Shown here in pieces: positions 6,488 through 13,052 of a stretch of 21,860 nucleotides of DNA. The notes under the pieces were generated by a model, which worked only from the letters and a program-made list of their open reading frames with translations, searched no databases and was not told the DNA's origin. The translations under genes and the position numbers were made by a program. How positions within the stretch are numbered: position 1 is the stretch's first letter; every line of letters begins with the position of its first letter. The DNA comes from a virus, in the IMG/VR virus record IMGVR_UViG_3300045257_000161, positions 1 through 21,860 of that record. The stretch is one strand, 5' to 3'.

Positions 6488-6807
6488 CCACGCTTTGCCC
6501 AATCGACTTTTCCGAAACCGAACGTTCGAAGGTTGTTCCGTTCCGCGCTCGCACCGTTGCCGAGCGGCTCGCCAAGCGCGACGCGATCCGCGACCAGGTT
6601 CTGGAGTCATGCCGCGCGCGCAACATCTTCGGACTGCCGGCCGAGGCGTGCGTCGATGCTGCGAACGCCGAATCCGCTTTCGGCGCCAGCACCGCAATGG
6701 CTGTAGCTGCCGGCGTGGCAATGGCTGACAAGATCGCCGGCAACCGCCGCGGTGTGCGCACGCGCTACGGCACGCGGCCCGACAACGATCTTCCGCCGGC
6801 GGCCTGA
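6484..6807 (+). CDS. Small hypothetical protein, 107 aa
   Basis: The ATG overlaps the previous stop (ATGA) and has a good GGAGG upstream at about 6474. The product has a charged N-terminal half with a helix (TVAERLAKRDAIRDQVLESC) and an Ala-rich middle (FGASTAMAVAAGVAMADKIA) that is hydrophobic but short for a membrane helix. No family is recognised. Confidence 0.52.
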   Translation: MTTLCPIDFSETERSKVVPFRARTVAERLAKRDAIRDQVLESCRARNIFGLPAEACVDAANAESAFGASTAMAVAAGVAMADKIAGNRRGVRTRYGTRPDNDLPPAA

Positions 6808-6809
6808 TC

Positions 6810-7136
6810 ATGGAATCTGATCGCGAAATCGGCCAAGCCTATGCAGCCCATGGTGCACGCCGCGCTCTGTTAGAGGCTGAGCGCGCGCCGATGCCGGATG
6901 ACCGCCTGAACCTGTGGCGCACACGTCTTCTGCCGCACATGAGACCTGACGAATACGTTCGTGTCGTCAGTTCCGGCATTGCCGTTCGTGACCAGTTCGC
7001 AGCGCAGTTCGCTCGCATCGATGCCAACAAGGCAGAAGCAAAGCGACGAGCTGAGGAAGCGCGGCGAGCAGAGTTCGACCCTCGCATAGTTGCATTACCC
7101 GTTGTGCGCCGGCCGAGGCTGAGCCTGGCGCGATGA
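6810..7136 (+). CDS. Small hypothetical protein, 108 aa
   Basis: The ATG comes 2 nt after the previous stop. The product is helical and charged, with a C-terminal coiled-coil-like stretch (IDANKAEAKRRAEEARRAEF) and a basic end. It is the last of the eight small genes before the intergenic region that precedes the DGR. No family is recognised. Confidence 0.5.
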   Translation: MESDREIGQAYAAHGARRALLEAERAPMPDDRLNLWRTRLLPHMRPDEYVRVVSSGIAVRDQFAAQFARIDANKAEAKRRAEEARRAEFDPRIVALPVVRRPRLSLAR

Positions 7137-7165
7137 CCTCTTCCCGGACACTGACTGGGACCACG

Positions 7166-7237
7166 CTTGGCCATGTTCCCCCGCATGGCCAAGGACTCGC
7201 AACGCCCGCACGCCGAGTGCGGTTCAGTGGCTCGGCG
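7166..7237. promoter_or_regulatory. Two inverted repeats upstream of the DGR
   Basis: The 158-nt gap between the small-gene cluster and the first DGR target holds a perfect 10-bp inverted repeat, CTTGGCCATG (7166-7175) with CATGGCCAAG (7184-7193) across an 8-nt loop. A 7-bp one follows, CGCCGAG (7211-7217) with CTCGGCG (7231-7237). Neither is followed by a T-run, so they are not standard Rho-independent terminators. They could be protein-binding sites, mRNA structure or a boundary of the inserted cassette. I see no convincing promoter in the gap. Confidence 0.55.
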
Positions 7238-7294
7238 CTAATTCCCCAACTGTAAACGCCATGTGCAATTTCACCAACAAATCGGAGTATCGAA

Positions 7295-7738
7295 ATGGCC
7301 AAACGAAAGGCGGCAATGGATCGCTTTGTGAAGCTCTCGGAGACAGGCGCCGAATTGCCTACAAAGGCGAAGGAATGGGCGCAGGTCCTGGATCGAGAAT
7401 CGGGCCTGATCTGGGCCGCGGATACGATCGGTGCTCGCTGCAATTGGGCACAGGCGAAGTCTGCCGCTTCTGCGGTGCGCATCGGCGAGCATGCCGATTG
7501 GCGCTTGCCGACGATCAAGGAACTTCTGAGCCTGGTCGACTACGAGCGGTTCAGCCCTGCGATCGACACTGCGTTCTTCAAGTGCGAGTCGAACTGGTAT
7601 TGGTCGATCACGCCGGATGCGTCGTCGCCCGGCGGCTTCGCGTGGAGCGTCTTCTTCGACAGCGGCGACGCCGACTTCAGCGGCCAGAGCTACGCGGCGT
7701 TCGTGCGGCCGGTGCGCTCCGCGCGCGCCAGTCAGTAA
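7295..7738 (+). CDS. DGR variable protein 1 (DUF1566 / C-type-lectin-like)
   Basis: The 147-residue protein has the DUF1566 (Lcl C-terminal) signature: GLIWAAD near residue 37, a DWRLPT motif at 68-73 followed by IKELLSLVDY, then YWSITP, and FVRPVR near the end. DUF1566 proteins share the C-type-lectin or formylglycine-enzyme fold used by many DGR targets. Residues 109-146 are encoded by VR1, so the diversified surface is the C-terminal part of the domain. The ATG at 7295 has GGAG 7 nt upstream (7284-7287). There is no signal peptide or membrane segment. It is a single small domain without a virion-attachment region, so whether it joins the particle, stays in the cell or is displayed cannot be told. 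Confidence 0.9.
   Translation: MAKRKAAMDRFVKLSETGAELPTKAKEWAQVLDRESGLIWAADTIGARCNWAQAKSAASAVRIGEHADWRLPTIKELLSLVDYERFSPAIDTAFFKCESNWYWSITPDASSPGGFAWSVFFDSGDADFSGQSYAAFVRPVRSARASQ
7619..7732 (+). repeat. Variable repeat 1 (VR1)
   Basis: This 114-bp stretch matches the TR at 8693-8806 except at 16 positions, all adenines in the TR (to G, T or other bases). Changed codons include AAC to AGC, GAC, TTC, GGC and TAC, and two TAC to TTC. The A-free GC-rich 3' end (from gcgttcgtg to gcgcgcgcc) is identical and serves as the initiation-of-homing region. The match ends at the T of gccagt; the next base is C in the VR and G in the TR. Confidence 0.97.
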
Positions 7739-7749
7739 TTGGCCTTTTT
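7727..7749 (+). terminator. Hairpin plus T-run after VR1
   Basis: GCCAGT (7727-7732) pairs with ATTGGC (7738-7743), including one G-T pair, across the loop cagta; CTTTTT follows at 7744-7749. It spans the target 1 stop codon. An identical element follows VR2 but none follows the TR. It could be a weak Rho-independent terminator, or the DNA hairpin known downstream of VRs in the Bordetella phage DGR that promotes retrohoming, or both. Confidence 0.6.
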
Positions 7750-7766
7750 GCTTTAGGAGAGAATCA

Positions 7767-8177
7767 ATGAAATTCGAAAGGATCGGAAGCGACGGGCGCC
7801 CGCTGGGACAGCCGGCGCCCGCAGCTTTTCTCGATGTGAAATCCGGACTGATGTGGGCGTCAGAGGACTTGCCGAAAGAATTGAAGTGGAAGGAAGCCGG
7901 CGATGCATGTACTGCCTGTCGATGCGCAGGCTTCTCAGATTGGCGTCTGCCGACGCGCTTCGAACTTGAAACGCTGCTCGATCTGAGTCGGAGCGATCCG
8001 GCTGCCGATCCCGATCTCGGGCTGAAGTCAGCGTACTACTGGTCGAGTACGCCGCTGGCGTCGTCGCCCGGCGACTACGCGTGGGGCGTCCACTTCTACC
8101 TCGGCGGCGCCAACTACGACTACCAGGGCAGCACGGCGTTCGTGCGGCCGGTGCGCTCCGCGCGCGCCAGTCAGTAA
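7767..8177 (+). CDS. DGR variable protein 2 (DUF1566 / C-type-lectin-like)
   Basis: The start is the ATG at 7767, with AGGAGA at 7755-7760; the longer open frame upstream runs back through VR1 in the wrong frame and is rejected. The 136-residue protein shares the family layout with target 1: DVKSGLMWASE, DWRLPT at 58-63, YYWSSTP, and a C-terminal FVRPVRSARASQ. Outside the VR the two targets are clearly diverged, so they are old paralogues and not a recent copy. Residues 98-135 come from VR2. A small CTACRC cysteine cluster at about 48-53 has no equivalent in target 1. No signal peptide or membrane segment is visible. The binding partner is unknown. Confidence 0.9.
   Translation: MKFERIGSDGRPLGQPAPAAFLDVKSGLMWASEDLPKELKWKEAGDACTACRCAGFSDWRLPTRFELETLLDLSRSDPAADPDLGLKSAYYWSSTPLASSPGDYAWGVHFYLGGANYDYQGSTAFVRPVRSARASQ
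8058..8171 (+). repeat. Variable repeat 2 (VR2)
   Basis: This 114-bp copy differs from the TR at 13 positions, all TR adenines. Seven of ten TR AAC codons in the core are changed at one or both adenines to GGC, CAC, TAC, CTC, GAC or AGC, with a few left intact. The first TR codons (GAC TAC) are unchanged here though mutated in VR1, so the two targets were rewritten independently. The 18 bp after the match (cagtaattggcctttttg) are identical to those after VR1. Confidence 0.97.
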
Positions 8178-8188
8178 TTGGCCTTTTT
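8166..8188 (+). terminator. Hairpin plus T-run after VR2
   Basis: GCCAGT (8166-8171) and ATTGGC (8177-8182) form the same 6-bp stem as after VR1, followed by CTTTTT at 8183-8188. It lies 10 nt before the avd ATG, so if it stops transcription it would set the ratio of targets to Avd and RT. As a DNA cruciform it would mark VR2 as a homing target. Confidence 0.6.
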
Positions 8189-8198
8189 GTCACCGTAG

Positions 8199-8636
8199 AT
8201 GACCTACTCGCTGCCACCGATCGTGAAGCTGGCCGGCCGTGTGCTCAAGGAAATCGAGCTCGCGGTTCGGCAGTTTTCGCGTTACAACAAATACACGGTC
8301 GGGGCCGATCTGCGAGCTCACGCCATGCAGGTCTGCAAGACGGCGCAACGTGCATGGAGGAATCGTGCGCGTCAGGCCCAGCTCGTGACGCAGCTGGTAT
8401 GGGATATCGATGATCTGAGAACGGTGCTGCAGCTCGGCAGCGCCCTAAAAGTATTCGCGAGCTTTGCGCAGTTCGAAATGCTCGCGCGCTTGCTCTCCGA
8501 CCTCGGTAAGCAGGCCGGCGGCTGGCATCGACAGCATCACCCGAAGGGCCAGAATGCCGGCGCCGTCAGTGCGCCGCCGCAGCGTGCCCAGACACTGAGT
8601 GCTCCCGCCGCCTCGCAAGCTGAGGCACAAGCATGA
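8199..8636 (+). CDS. avd: DGR accessory variability determinant (Avd-like)
   Basis: The 145-residue protein begins TYSLPPIVKLAGRVLKEIEL and continues with a FSRYNKYTVGADLRAHAMQV segment and two more long amphipathic helices. This is the Avd pattern, a basic four-helix-bundle protein that forms a pentamer and binds the RT and TR RNA; it is required for cDNA synthesis in the Bordetella phage DGR. The first 105 residues cover the bundle; the Ala/Pro/Gln-rich tail is probably disordered. The ATG has no clear ribosome site and lies just after the VR2 hairpin, suggesting low expression. The stop overlaps the RT start as ATGA. Confidence 0.88.
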   Translation: MTYSLPPIVKLAGRVLKEIELAVRQFSRYNKYTVGADLRAHAMQVCKTAQRAWRNRARQAQLVTQLVWDIDDLRTVLQLGSALKVFASFAQFEMLARLLSDLGKQAGGWHRQHHPKGQNAGAVSAPPQRAQTLSAPAASQAEAQA

Positions 8637-9880
8637 CGACGCCACGCTACGTCACGACGAGCTGCGCGGCCGGATCGCAAGTGCAGGAGCGAGCGTCGTC
8701 GCCCGGCGACTACGCGTGGAACGTCAACTTCAACAACGGCAACGCCAACTACAACAACCAGAACAACACGGCGTTCGTGCGGCCGGTGCGCTCCGCGCGC
8801 GCCAGTGAGTGTCGGGGTGAGGGGCAGGTCAGCTTTCAGGAATTGCACGCGGCATGGCAGCTGGCGCGCCGTCGCAAGGTGCCGAGTGATAACCAACTGG
8901 CCTTCGAGTCGAATTGGATCGGTGGGTTGATCGATCTGCAACGGCAGATCAATCGCGGTACCTGGACACCGCGCCCGCCCACATGCTTTATCGCGAAACG
9001 GCCGAAGGCTCGCGAAATCCATGCGCCAGATTTCGCTGATCGTGTGGTGCATCACTGGCTTGTGCCGAAGCTCGAGGCGCTGTTCGAGGCCGGCTTCATC
9101 TTCGACAGCTACGCCAATCGCACAGGGAAGGGCACGCATGCAGCCGTGAACAGGCTGCGGGGCTTTGTTCGACAGATAGACAGCGGGCAAGGTGGTGGCT
9201 GGTACCTGCAGCTCGACGTCCGAAACTTCTTCAACTCGATCCACCGACCGACGCTGTACGCGACACTGAAGCGACGGATGGATCGGGAACACGTGCCGGA
9301 AATCGTGCAGCGTGTGACACACGCTCTGCTGGCACGCTCACCCCTGAGTTATGGTGTCCACCACCGAGCCACCGCCGGCGAACTTGCCCAGGTGCCTCCG
9401 CATAAGCGGCTGGAGAACGCCGAGCCAGGCTGCGGTCTGCCGATCGGAAACCTCTCCAGCCAGTTCTTCGCGAATGTCTACCTCGATCGACTCGACCAGT
9501 TCGTCAAGCACGAACTGCGGGCCGCGCGATATCTTCGCTACGTCGATGACTTCGTGCTCGTGCATCGTGACCGCGCGCAACTTGAGGAATGGCGAGCACG
9601 CATCGAATCGTTCCTCCGCTCGACCCTGCGTCTTGAATTGAAGGCCGACGTTCGGCTGAGGCCGCTCAGCGCCGGCATCGACTTCCTCGGTTATGTCGTC
9701 TATCCCACGCACACGCGAGTTCGTCGTCGCGTAGTGCGACATGCGGTGAAGGCACTGGCGGCAAAAGCCACAGGCCGCGATGCGCACGAACGCCGTGCTT
9801 CGGTGCTGGCCAGCTACCTCGGGCACTTCGCGCATGCGAATGCGCATCGGCTATCCGAATTTCTTAGGAGAATGCAATGA
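8633..9880 (+). CDS. DGR reverse transcriptase with TR-encoded N-terminus
   Basis: The 415-residue protein has the RT palm motifs: LQLDVRNFF with the first aspartate at 195, GLPIGNLSSQ at 268-277 with the SQ that marks DGR RTs in place of the usual QG, and the catalytic YVDD at 303-306. Motif similarity starts near residue 67 (VSFQELHAAWQLARRRK). Residues 21-58 are encoded by the TR in the same frame as the targets. ATG 8633 overlaps the avd stop (ATGA) and follows a GAGG at a good distance. There is no ATG between the TR and the RT domain, only a TTG without a ribosome site. The enzyme therefore probably carries an Asn-rich TR-encoded extension. The stop overlaps the next gene's ATG. Confidence 0.94.
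   Translation: MTTPRYVTTSCAAGSQVQERASSPGDYAWNVNFNNGNANYNNQNNTAFVRPVRSARASECRGEGQVSFQELHAAWQLARRRKVPSDNQLAFESNWIGGLIDLQRQINRGTWTPRPPTCFIAKRPKAREIHAPDFADRVVHHWLVPKLEALFEAGFIFDSYANRTGKGTHAAVNRLRGFVRQIDSGQGGGWYLQLDVRNFFNSIHRPTLYATLKRRMDREHVPEIVQRVTHALLARSPLSYGVHHRATAGELAQVPPHKRLENAEPGCGLPIGNLSSQFFANVYLDRLDQFVKHELRAARYLRYVDDFVLVHRDRAQLEEWRARIESFLRSTLRLELKADVRLRPLSAGIDFLGYVVYPTHTRVRRRVVRHAVKALAAKATGRDAHERRASVLASYLGHFAHANAHRLSEFLRRMQ
8693..8806 (+). repeat. Template repeat (TR), inside the RT reading frame
   Basis: The 114-bp TR holds 26 adenines, 20 of them in ten AAC codons, and encodes an Asn-rich peptide (AWNVNFNNGNANYNNQNN). Every A-containing codon (GAC, TAC, AAC, CAG, ACG, AGT) yields no stop codon whatever base replaces the A. 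The 3' end is GC-rich and A-poor as in the VRs, but it is followed by gagtgtcgg instead of the cagtaattggc hairpin, which would protect it from being a homing target. Confidence 0.97.
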
Positions 9881-11037
9881 CTGAACAGTCAACAGGGGTC
9901 GTCGAATATTCCCCGACGGAGAAGGCGCTCGCTGAGCTGCGCCAGAAGTATGCCGCCGTCGTCTTCGACGTAACAAACGCTAAGGGCATGATGGCAGCGA
10001 AAGAGGCTCGGCGCGAGCTGCGCACGCTGCGCACGTCGCTGGAGTCCATGCGCGTCGAGATCAAGGCGCCGGCGCTGGAGCGCTGCAGGCTGATCGATGC
10101 CGAGGCGAAACGGATCACGGCCGAGCTGGAGAAGCTCGAGGATCCAATCGCTGCGGCGATCAAGGCCGAAGAGGACCGCAAGGAGGCCGAGCGCGCCGAG
10201 AAGGCACTGCAGGCCGAGGCCGCGGCGCGCGCACTCCGCGCCAAGCTGGATGCGATCCGCAACCGCCCGCTGTCCGTGATCGGCAAGCCGGCGCCGACGA
10301 TCGCAGCACTGATAGACGATACGAAGGCGCTCGAGTTCTCCGACCTGAACGAGCAGTACCAGGCCGAAGCCATCAAGCTGCGCGACGAGGCGATCGAAAA
10401 GCTTGTCGTGATGCATTCCGATCGCGTCAGCGCCGACGCTGAGCAAGCGCGCCTGGCTGTCGAGCGTGCGGAGCTGGAGCGCCAGCGCGCCGCGCATGAG
10501 GCCGCACAGAAGGAATCCGACCGCACCGCCCGCGAGGAGCGCGAAGCGCAGGAAGCCGCTGCGCGCGCTGAGCGTGAGCGGCAGGACAAAGAACGCCAAG
10601 CCGAGCACGAACGCCAGCAGGCCGAACTGAAGACTGAGCGGGAGCGCTTGGCCGAAGTTGAGCGCCAGCAGCAGGCCGCGGCGGCCGCGGAGCGCCAGCG
10701 CCTGGCAGATGAGGAAGCCGAGCGCCAGCGTCAGGCTCAGGCCGAACGCGATCGCCTGGACGCCGAGCGCAAAGAGTTCGAGCGCCAGCAGGCCGAAGCC
10801 GCGCGCATCGAGCGCGAGCGACAGGAAGCGGCGCAGCGCGAGTCCGAACGGCAACGCCGCGAAGCTGAGGAGATCGAGCGGCAGAACGCGATCGATTCCG
10901 CGGATCTGATCCAGTCAGCCGGCGAGGCCGTGCAGCTGCTGCAGAACGAAGGCTTCGGCGAGCACCTGACCACATTGAAGCTCGCGGCCGCGCTTGAGCG
11001 CGAAGCCGCGAAACACCCGCTGCAGGAGGCGGCATAG
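9877..11037 (+). CDS. Coiled-coil phage protein upstream of recombination genes
   Basis: The 386-residue protein starts MTEQSTGVVEYSPTEKALAE with a compact N-terminal helical part, then a middle domain (about 125-175, NRPLSVIGKPAPTIAALIDD). It then becomes a long Glu/Arg/Gln-rich coiled coil (about 185-345) with repeats such as ERQRAAHEAAQ and ERERQDKERQAEHERQQ. A short C-terminal globular end follows (SAGEAVQLLQNEGFGEHLTT). Similar proteins lie beside ERF or RecT genes in many phages, often mislabelled TolA for their coiled coil. The ATG overlaps the RT stop (ATGA), and AGGAG lies upstream. A scaffold or single-strand-binding partner role for the annealase is a guess. Confidence 0.75.
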   Translation: MTEQSTGVVEYSPTEKALAELRQKYAAVVFDVTNAKGMMAAKEARRELRTLRTSLESMRVEIKAPALERCRLIDAEAKRITAELEKLEDPIAAAIKAEEDRKEAERAEKALQAEAAARALRAKLDAIRNRPLSVIGKPAPTIAALIDDTKALEFSDLNEQYQAEAIKLRDEAIEKLVVMHSDRVSADAEQARLAVERAELERQRAAHEAAQKESDRTAREEREAQEAAARAERERQDKERQAEHERQQAELKTERERLAEVERQQQAAAAAERQRLADEEAERQRQAQAERDRLDAERKEFERQQAEAARIERERQEAAQRESERQRREAEEIERQNAIDSADLIQSAGEAVQLLQNEGFGEHLTTLKLAAALEREAAKHPLQEAA

Positions 11038-11041
11038 GCTC

Positions 11042-11653
11042 GTGCGCAAGTACACGCCCCAGCAGATCGAAGCGAACAGACAGCGTGATGCGCGCTGGCG
11101 AACAGCCAATCGCGATAAATGCCGCGCCGCAACTGCTAGATATCGCCTCAGAAACCCGGAGGCTGCGCGCCTATCCACGCGCGCCTCGACCGCAAGATGG
11201 CGCGAAACTAACCCGAATTCTGCCATGGCAACACAGAGGCGCTACGCGGCAAAGCACGCCGAAACGATTCGCCGTCGCAGCGCTGAATATCGCGTCCGAA
11301 ACTTGGAAAAAGTCAGGGCGCGGGAGTCTGAATATCGAGCGCGCAACGCGCAAGCCAGACTGGAGCGCAACCGGAAATATCGCGAACTCAATCGCGCGAA
11401 GGTGCGGGCGGCCGCGAGCAAGGTCTACGCGGAAGCGATGCGCGCAATACCTGGCTGGGCCGAGCACGAAATCATTGAATTGATTTATGCCGAGGCGGCG
11501 CACCGTGCGCTCGAAGTCGATCACGTCATTCCGCTCAGGGGCAAGCTGGTTTGCGGCTTGCACGTCCATATCAACATGCAGCTTCTCACTAGATCGCAGA
11601 ACGCGAGGAAGCGCAATTCATTCCACCCAGATGACCATAGGACATTCGCATGA
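11042..11653 (+). CDS. HNH endonuclease with basic repeat region
   Basis: I start at GTG 11042, four nt after the previous stop; the longer frame begins inside the upstream gene. The product is about 203 residues. The first 130 are very basic and repeat a pattern like R-x-x-x-x-x-N-P/R-x-x-x-R with YR elements (YRLRNPEAARL, YRVRNLEKVRA, YRARNAQARLE). The C-terminal domain has LEVDHVIPLRGKLVCGLHVH and then NMQLLTRSQNARKRN, the HNH core with DH and the downstream H and N. Such proteins are common in phages and may nick DNA. The Arg-rich repeats probably bind DNA. It is coupled to ERF (overlap at 11650). Confidence 0.8.
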   Translation: MRKYTPQQIEANRQRDARWRTANRDKCRAATARYRLRNPEAARLSTRASTARWRETNPNSAMATQRRYAAKHAETIRRRSAEYRVRNLEKVRARESEYRARNAQARLERNRKYRELNRAKVRAAASKVYAEAMRAIPGWAEHEIIELIYAEAAHRALEVDHVIPLRGKLVCGLHVHINMQLLTRSQNARKRNSFHPDDHRTFA

Positions 11654-12435
11654 ACGCAATAGCCAGACTTGAACCGCAAGACCAATCCCCGGCGATCAGC
11701 CAGGAGTCCGCAATCGACCGAATCATCGCGGCAGCGCTGAATCAGGATATCGATATTGACCGGATCAAGGAGCTGTACGCGCTCAAGCTGCAGCACGAGG
11801 CAAACGAAGCGCGCAAACAATTCAATATCGCGTTCGCGCATTTCAAGGCAGAAGCAGTGCGCGTCTACAAAGGGACGACGATCACGGACGGCCCTCTCAA
11901 GGGCAAGAGGCACGCGAACCTTTTTGATGTTGTGGTCGCATCCGCAGCGCCACTTGCGAAGTTCGGACTCAGCACATCTTGGAACCTGACGAAGGACGAG
12001 CCGACGCTGATGGAGGTGACGTGCGTCCTTAAGCATTCAGCCGGACATTCCGAATCGGTATCGATGGCTGCCGCTCCTGATACCGGTCCAGGACGTAATG
12101 CAATACAGGCGCGTGGCAGCGCTAAGAGTTACCTGGAGAGATATACGTTGATGGCCATCCTCGGACTCGCCGCAACGGACCAGGAAGACGATGACGGTCG
12201 CGGCGGCGGCGAAAGCGCCGGTGATCAGTCGCCGGAACAGATCGAAGCCGAGCGCGCCGCTGCGGCCAAACGCCAGGAGTGGCTCGACGTCATCAACGCG
12301 TGCACCGACGCGACCGAACTGGCAGCCCGCAAGAAAGAACTCGTCGACTCGTGCGGCGGCGGCGACATGGTGCCGGCCGACCTACGCAAGGCGTGCGTCG
12401 ACAAGGCAGCTGCACTCAAGGGCGCGAAGAAGTGA
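11650..12435 (+). CDS. erf: ERF-family single-strand annealing recombinase
   Basis: The 261-residue protein matches the ERF family. It has a helical start with the LYALKLQHEANEARKQFNIA segment, then ANLFDVVVASAAPLAKFGLS, a strand-rich middle, and GSAKSYLERYTLMAILGLAA near residues 156-175. The C-terminal part is acidic and linker-like before a small helical end (VINACTDATELAARKKELVD). ERF proteins anneal complementary ssDNA and promote phage genome circularisation and recombination. The ATG overlaps the HNH stop and the stop overlaps the exonuclease GTG. Annealase followed by exonuclease is the standard two-component phage recombination system. Confidence 0.9.
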   Translation: MNAIARLEPQDQSPAISQESAIDRIIAAALNQDIDIDRIKELYALKLQHEANEARKQFNIAFAHFKAEAVRVYKGTTITDGPLKGKRHANLFDVVVASAAPLAKFGLSTSWNLTKDEPTLMEVTCVLKHSAGHSESVSMAAAPDTGPGRNAIQARGSAKSYLERYTLMAILGLAATDQEDDDGRGGGESAGDQSPEQIEAERAAAAKRQEWLDVINACTDATELAARKKELVDSCGGGDMVPADLRKACVDKAAALKGAKK

Positions 12436-13052
12436 CGCCGGAAATCGCAGCCGCCCGCCTGGGCAAGCTCACCGCTAGCATGGCCGCCACGATCATGGGC
12501 GGCCTCAAGACGGACGGCCTGGACAAGTACGTCCGTCGCCTCGCCGGCGAGCGTGTCTATGGCGACCTCGGCGAGGAGAGCTACCAGAGCGCCGCGATGA
12601 AGCGCGGAACCGAGACCGAGAACGAGGCGCTCGACTGGTTCGAGTTCACCGAGGACGTCGTCCTGCAGCGCCAGCAGCACATCGACCATCCGATGGTTCC
12701 GTTCGCCGCAGCGACGCCTGACGGTCTGCTGCCGGGCGTTTACACGGTCGAAGGCAAGTGTCCGCTGTTCCATGTCTGGACCGAGACTTTCGAGGCCTGG
12801 CGCGATGGCAAGCGTGACCTCGACGCGGTCCCGAGCGGATACCGGCATCAGTGCCGCTGGCAGCCATGGTGCTGCGGTATGCGCGAGGGCCGGTTCATCG
12901 TTTTCCACCCGGCCGGCGGCGGCCAGGGCGTGATCGTTCCCTACGAAATCACCGACGCCGATATCGACGCCATGACGACGCGCGCTTTCCTCGTGAACGA
13001 GATGGTGAACGAATGGGTTGAACGGTTGAAGAACGCGAAGAGGGCAGCATGA
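12432..13052 (+). CDS. YqaJ/lambda-Exo-type exonuclease
   Basis: The GTG start (12432) overlaps the ERF stop (GTGA). The 206-residue protein begins (V)TPEIAAARLGKLTASMAATI, the typical YqaJ opening. It has a GTETENEALDWF helix with catalytic-region glutamates, a TPDGLL motif with the metal-binding aspartate (about D97), and EGKCP with the E-x-K pair (about E107, K109). These are the PD-(D/E)xK residues of the lambda exonuclease family, which resects 5' strands to give ssDNA for the annealase. Placement directly after ERF supports the pairing. The next gene is coupled by ATGA. Confidence 0.9.
   Translation: MTPEIAAARLGKLTASMAATIMGGLKTDGLDKYVRRLAGERVYGDLGEESYQSAAMKRGTETENEALDWFEFTEDVVLQRQQHIDHPMVPFAAATPDGLLPGVYTVEGKCPLFHVWTETFEAWRDGKRDLDAVPSGYRHQCRWQPWCCGMREGRFIVFHPAGGGQGVIVPYEITDADIDAMTTRAFLVNEMVNEWVERLKNAKRAA

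Larger units (their letters stand above)
7295..9880 (+). mobile_element. Diversity-generating retroelement (two targets, avd, TR, RT)
   Basis: The cassette contains, in order, target 1 with VR1, target 2 with VR2, an Avd-type gene, and the RT gene with the TR inside its 5' coding part. VR1 and VR2 each align to the TR over 114 bp without gaps. VR1 differs at 16 positions and VR2 at 13, and every one is an adenine in the TR. That pattern is the hallmark of DGR mutagenic retrohoming, in which RT plus Avd copies TR RNA with errors at A and the cDNA replaces the VR. All parts read rightwards and sit inside the early operon, with the RT stop overlapping the next gene. The system looks intact: the RT catalytic motif is present and both targets are open. 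Confidence 0.96.

Noticed and set aside
7185-7241. 18-codon upstream frame starting in the first inverted repeat
   Set aside because: No ribosome site and very short; the ATG is part of the palindrome.
7619-8806. Three similar repeats as a possible CRISPR array or simple gene duplication
   Set aside because: The copies are 114 bp, sit at the ends of genes, and differ only at adenines of one copy beside an RT, which is a DGR and not an array.
8537-9322. Long reverse-strand frame of 261 codons opposite the RT
   Set aside because: It lies opposite the RT gene with its clear catalytic motifs, has no domain signature, and high-GC codon bias produces such antisense frames throughout this window.
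9889-10854. 321-codon reverse frame opposite the coiled-coil gene
   Set aside because: It is Leu/Arg-rich shadow of the repetitive Glu/Arg/Gln coding sequence on the forward strand; no start context and no neighbours in that direction.
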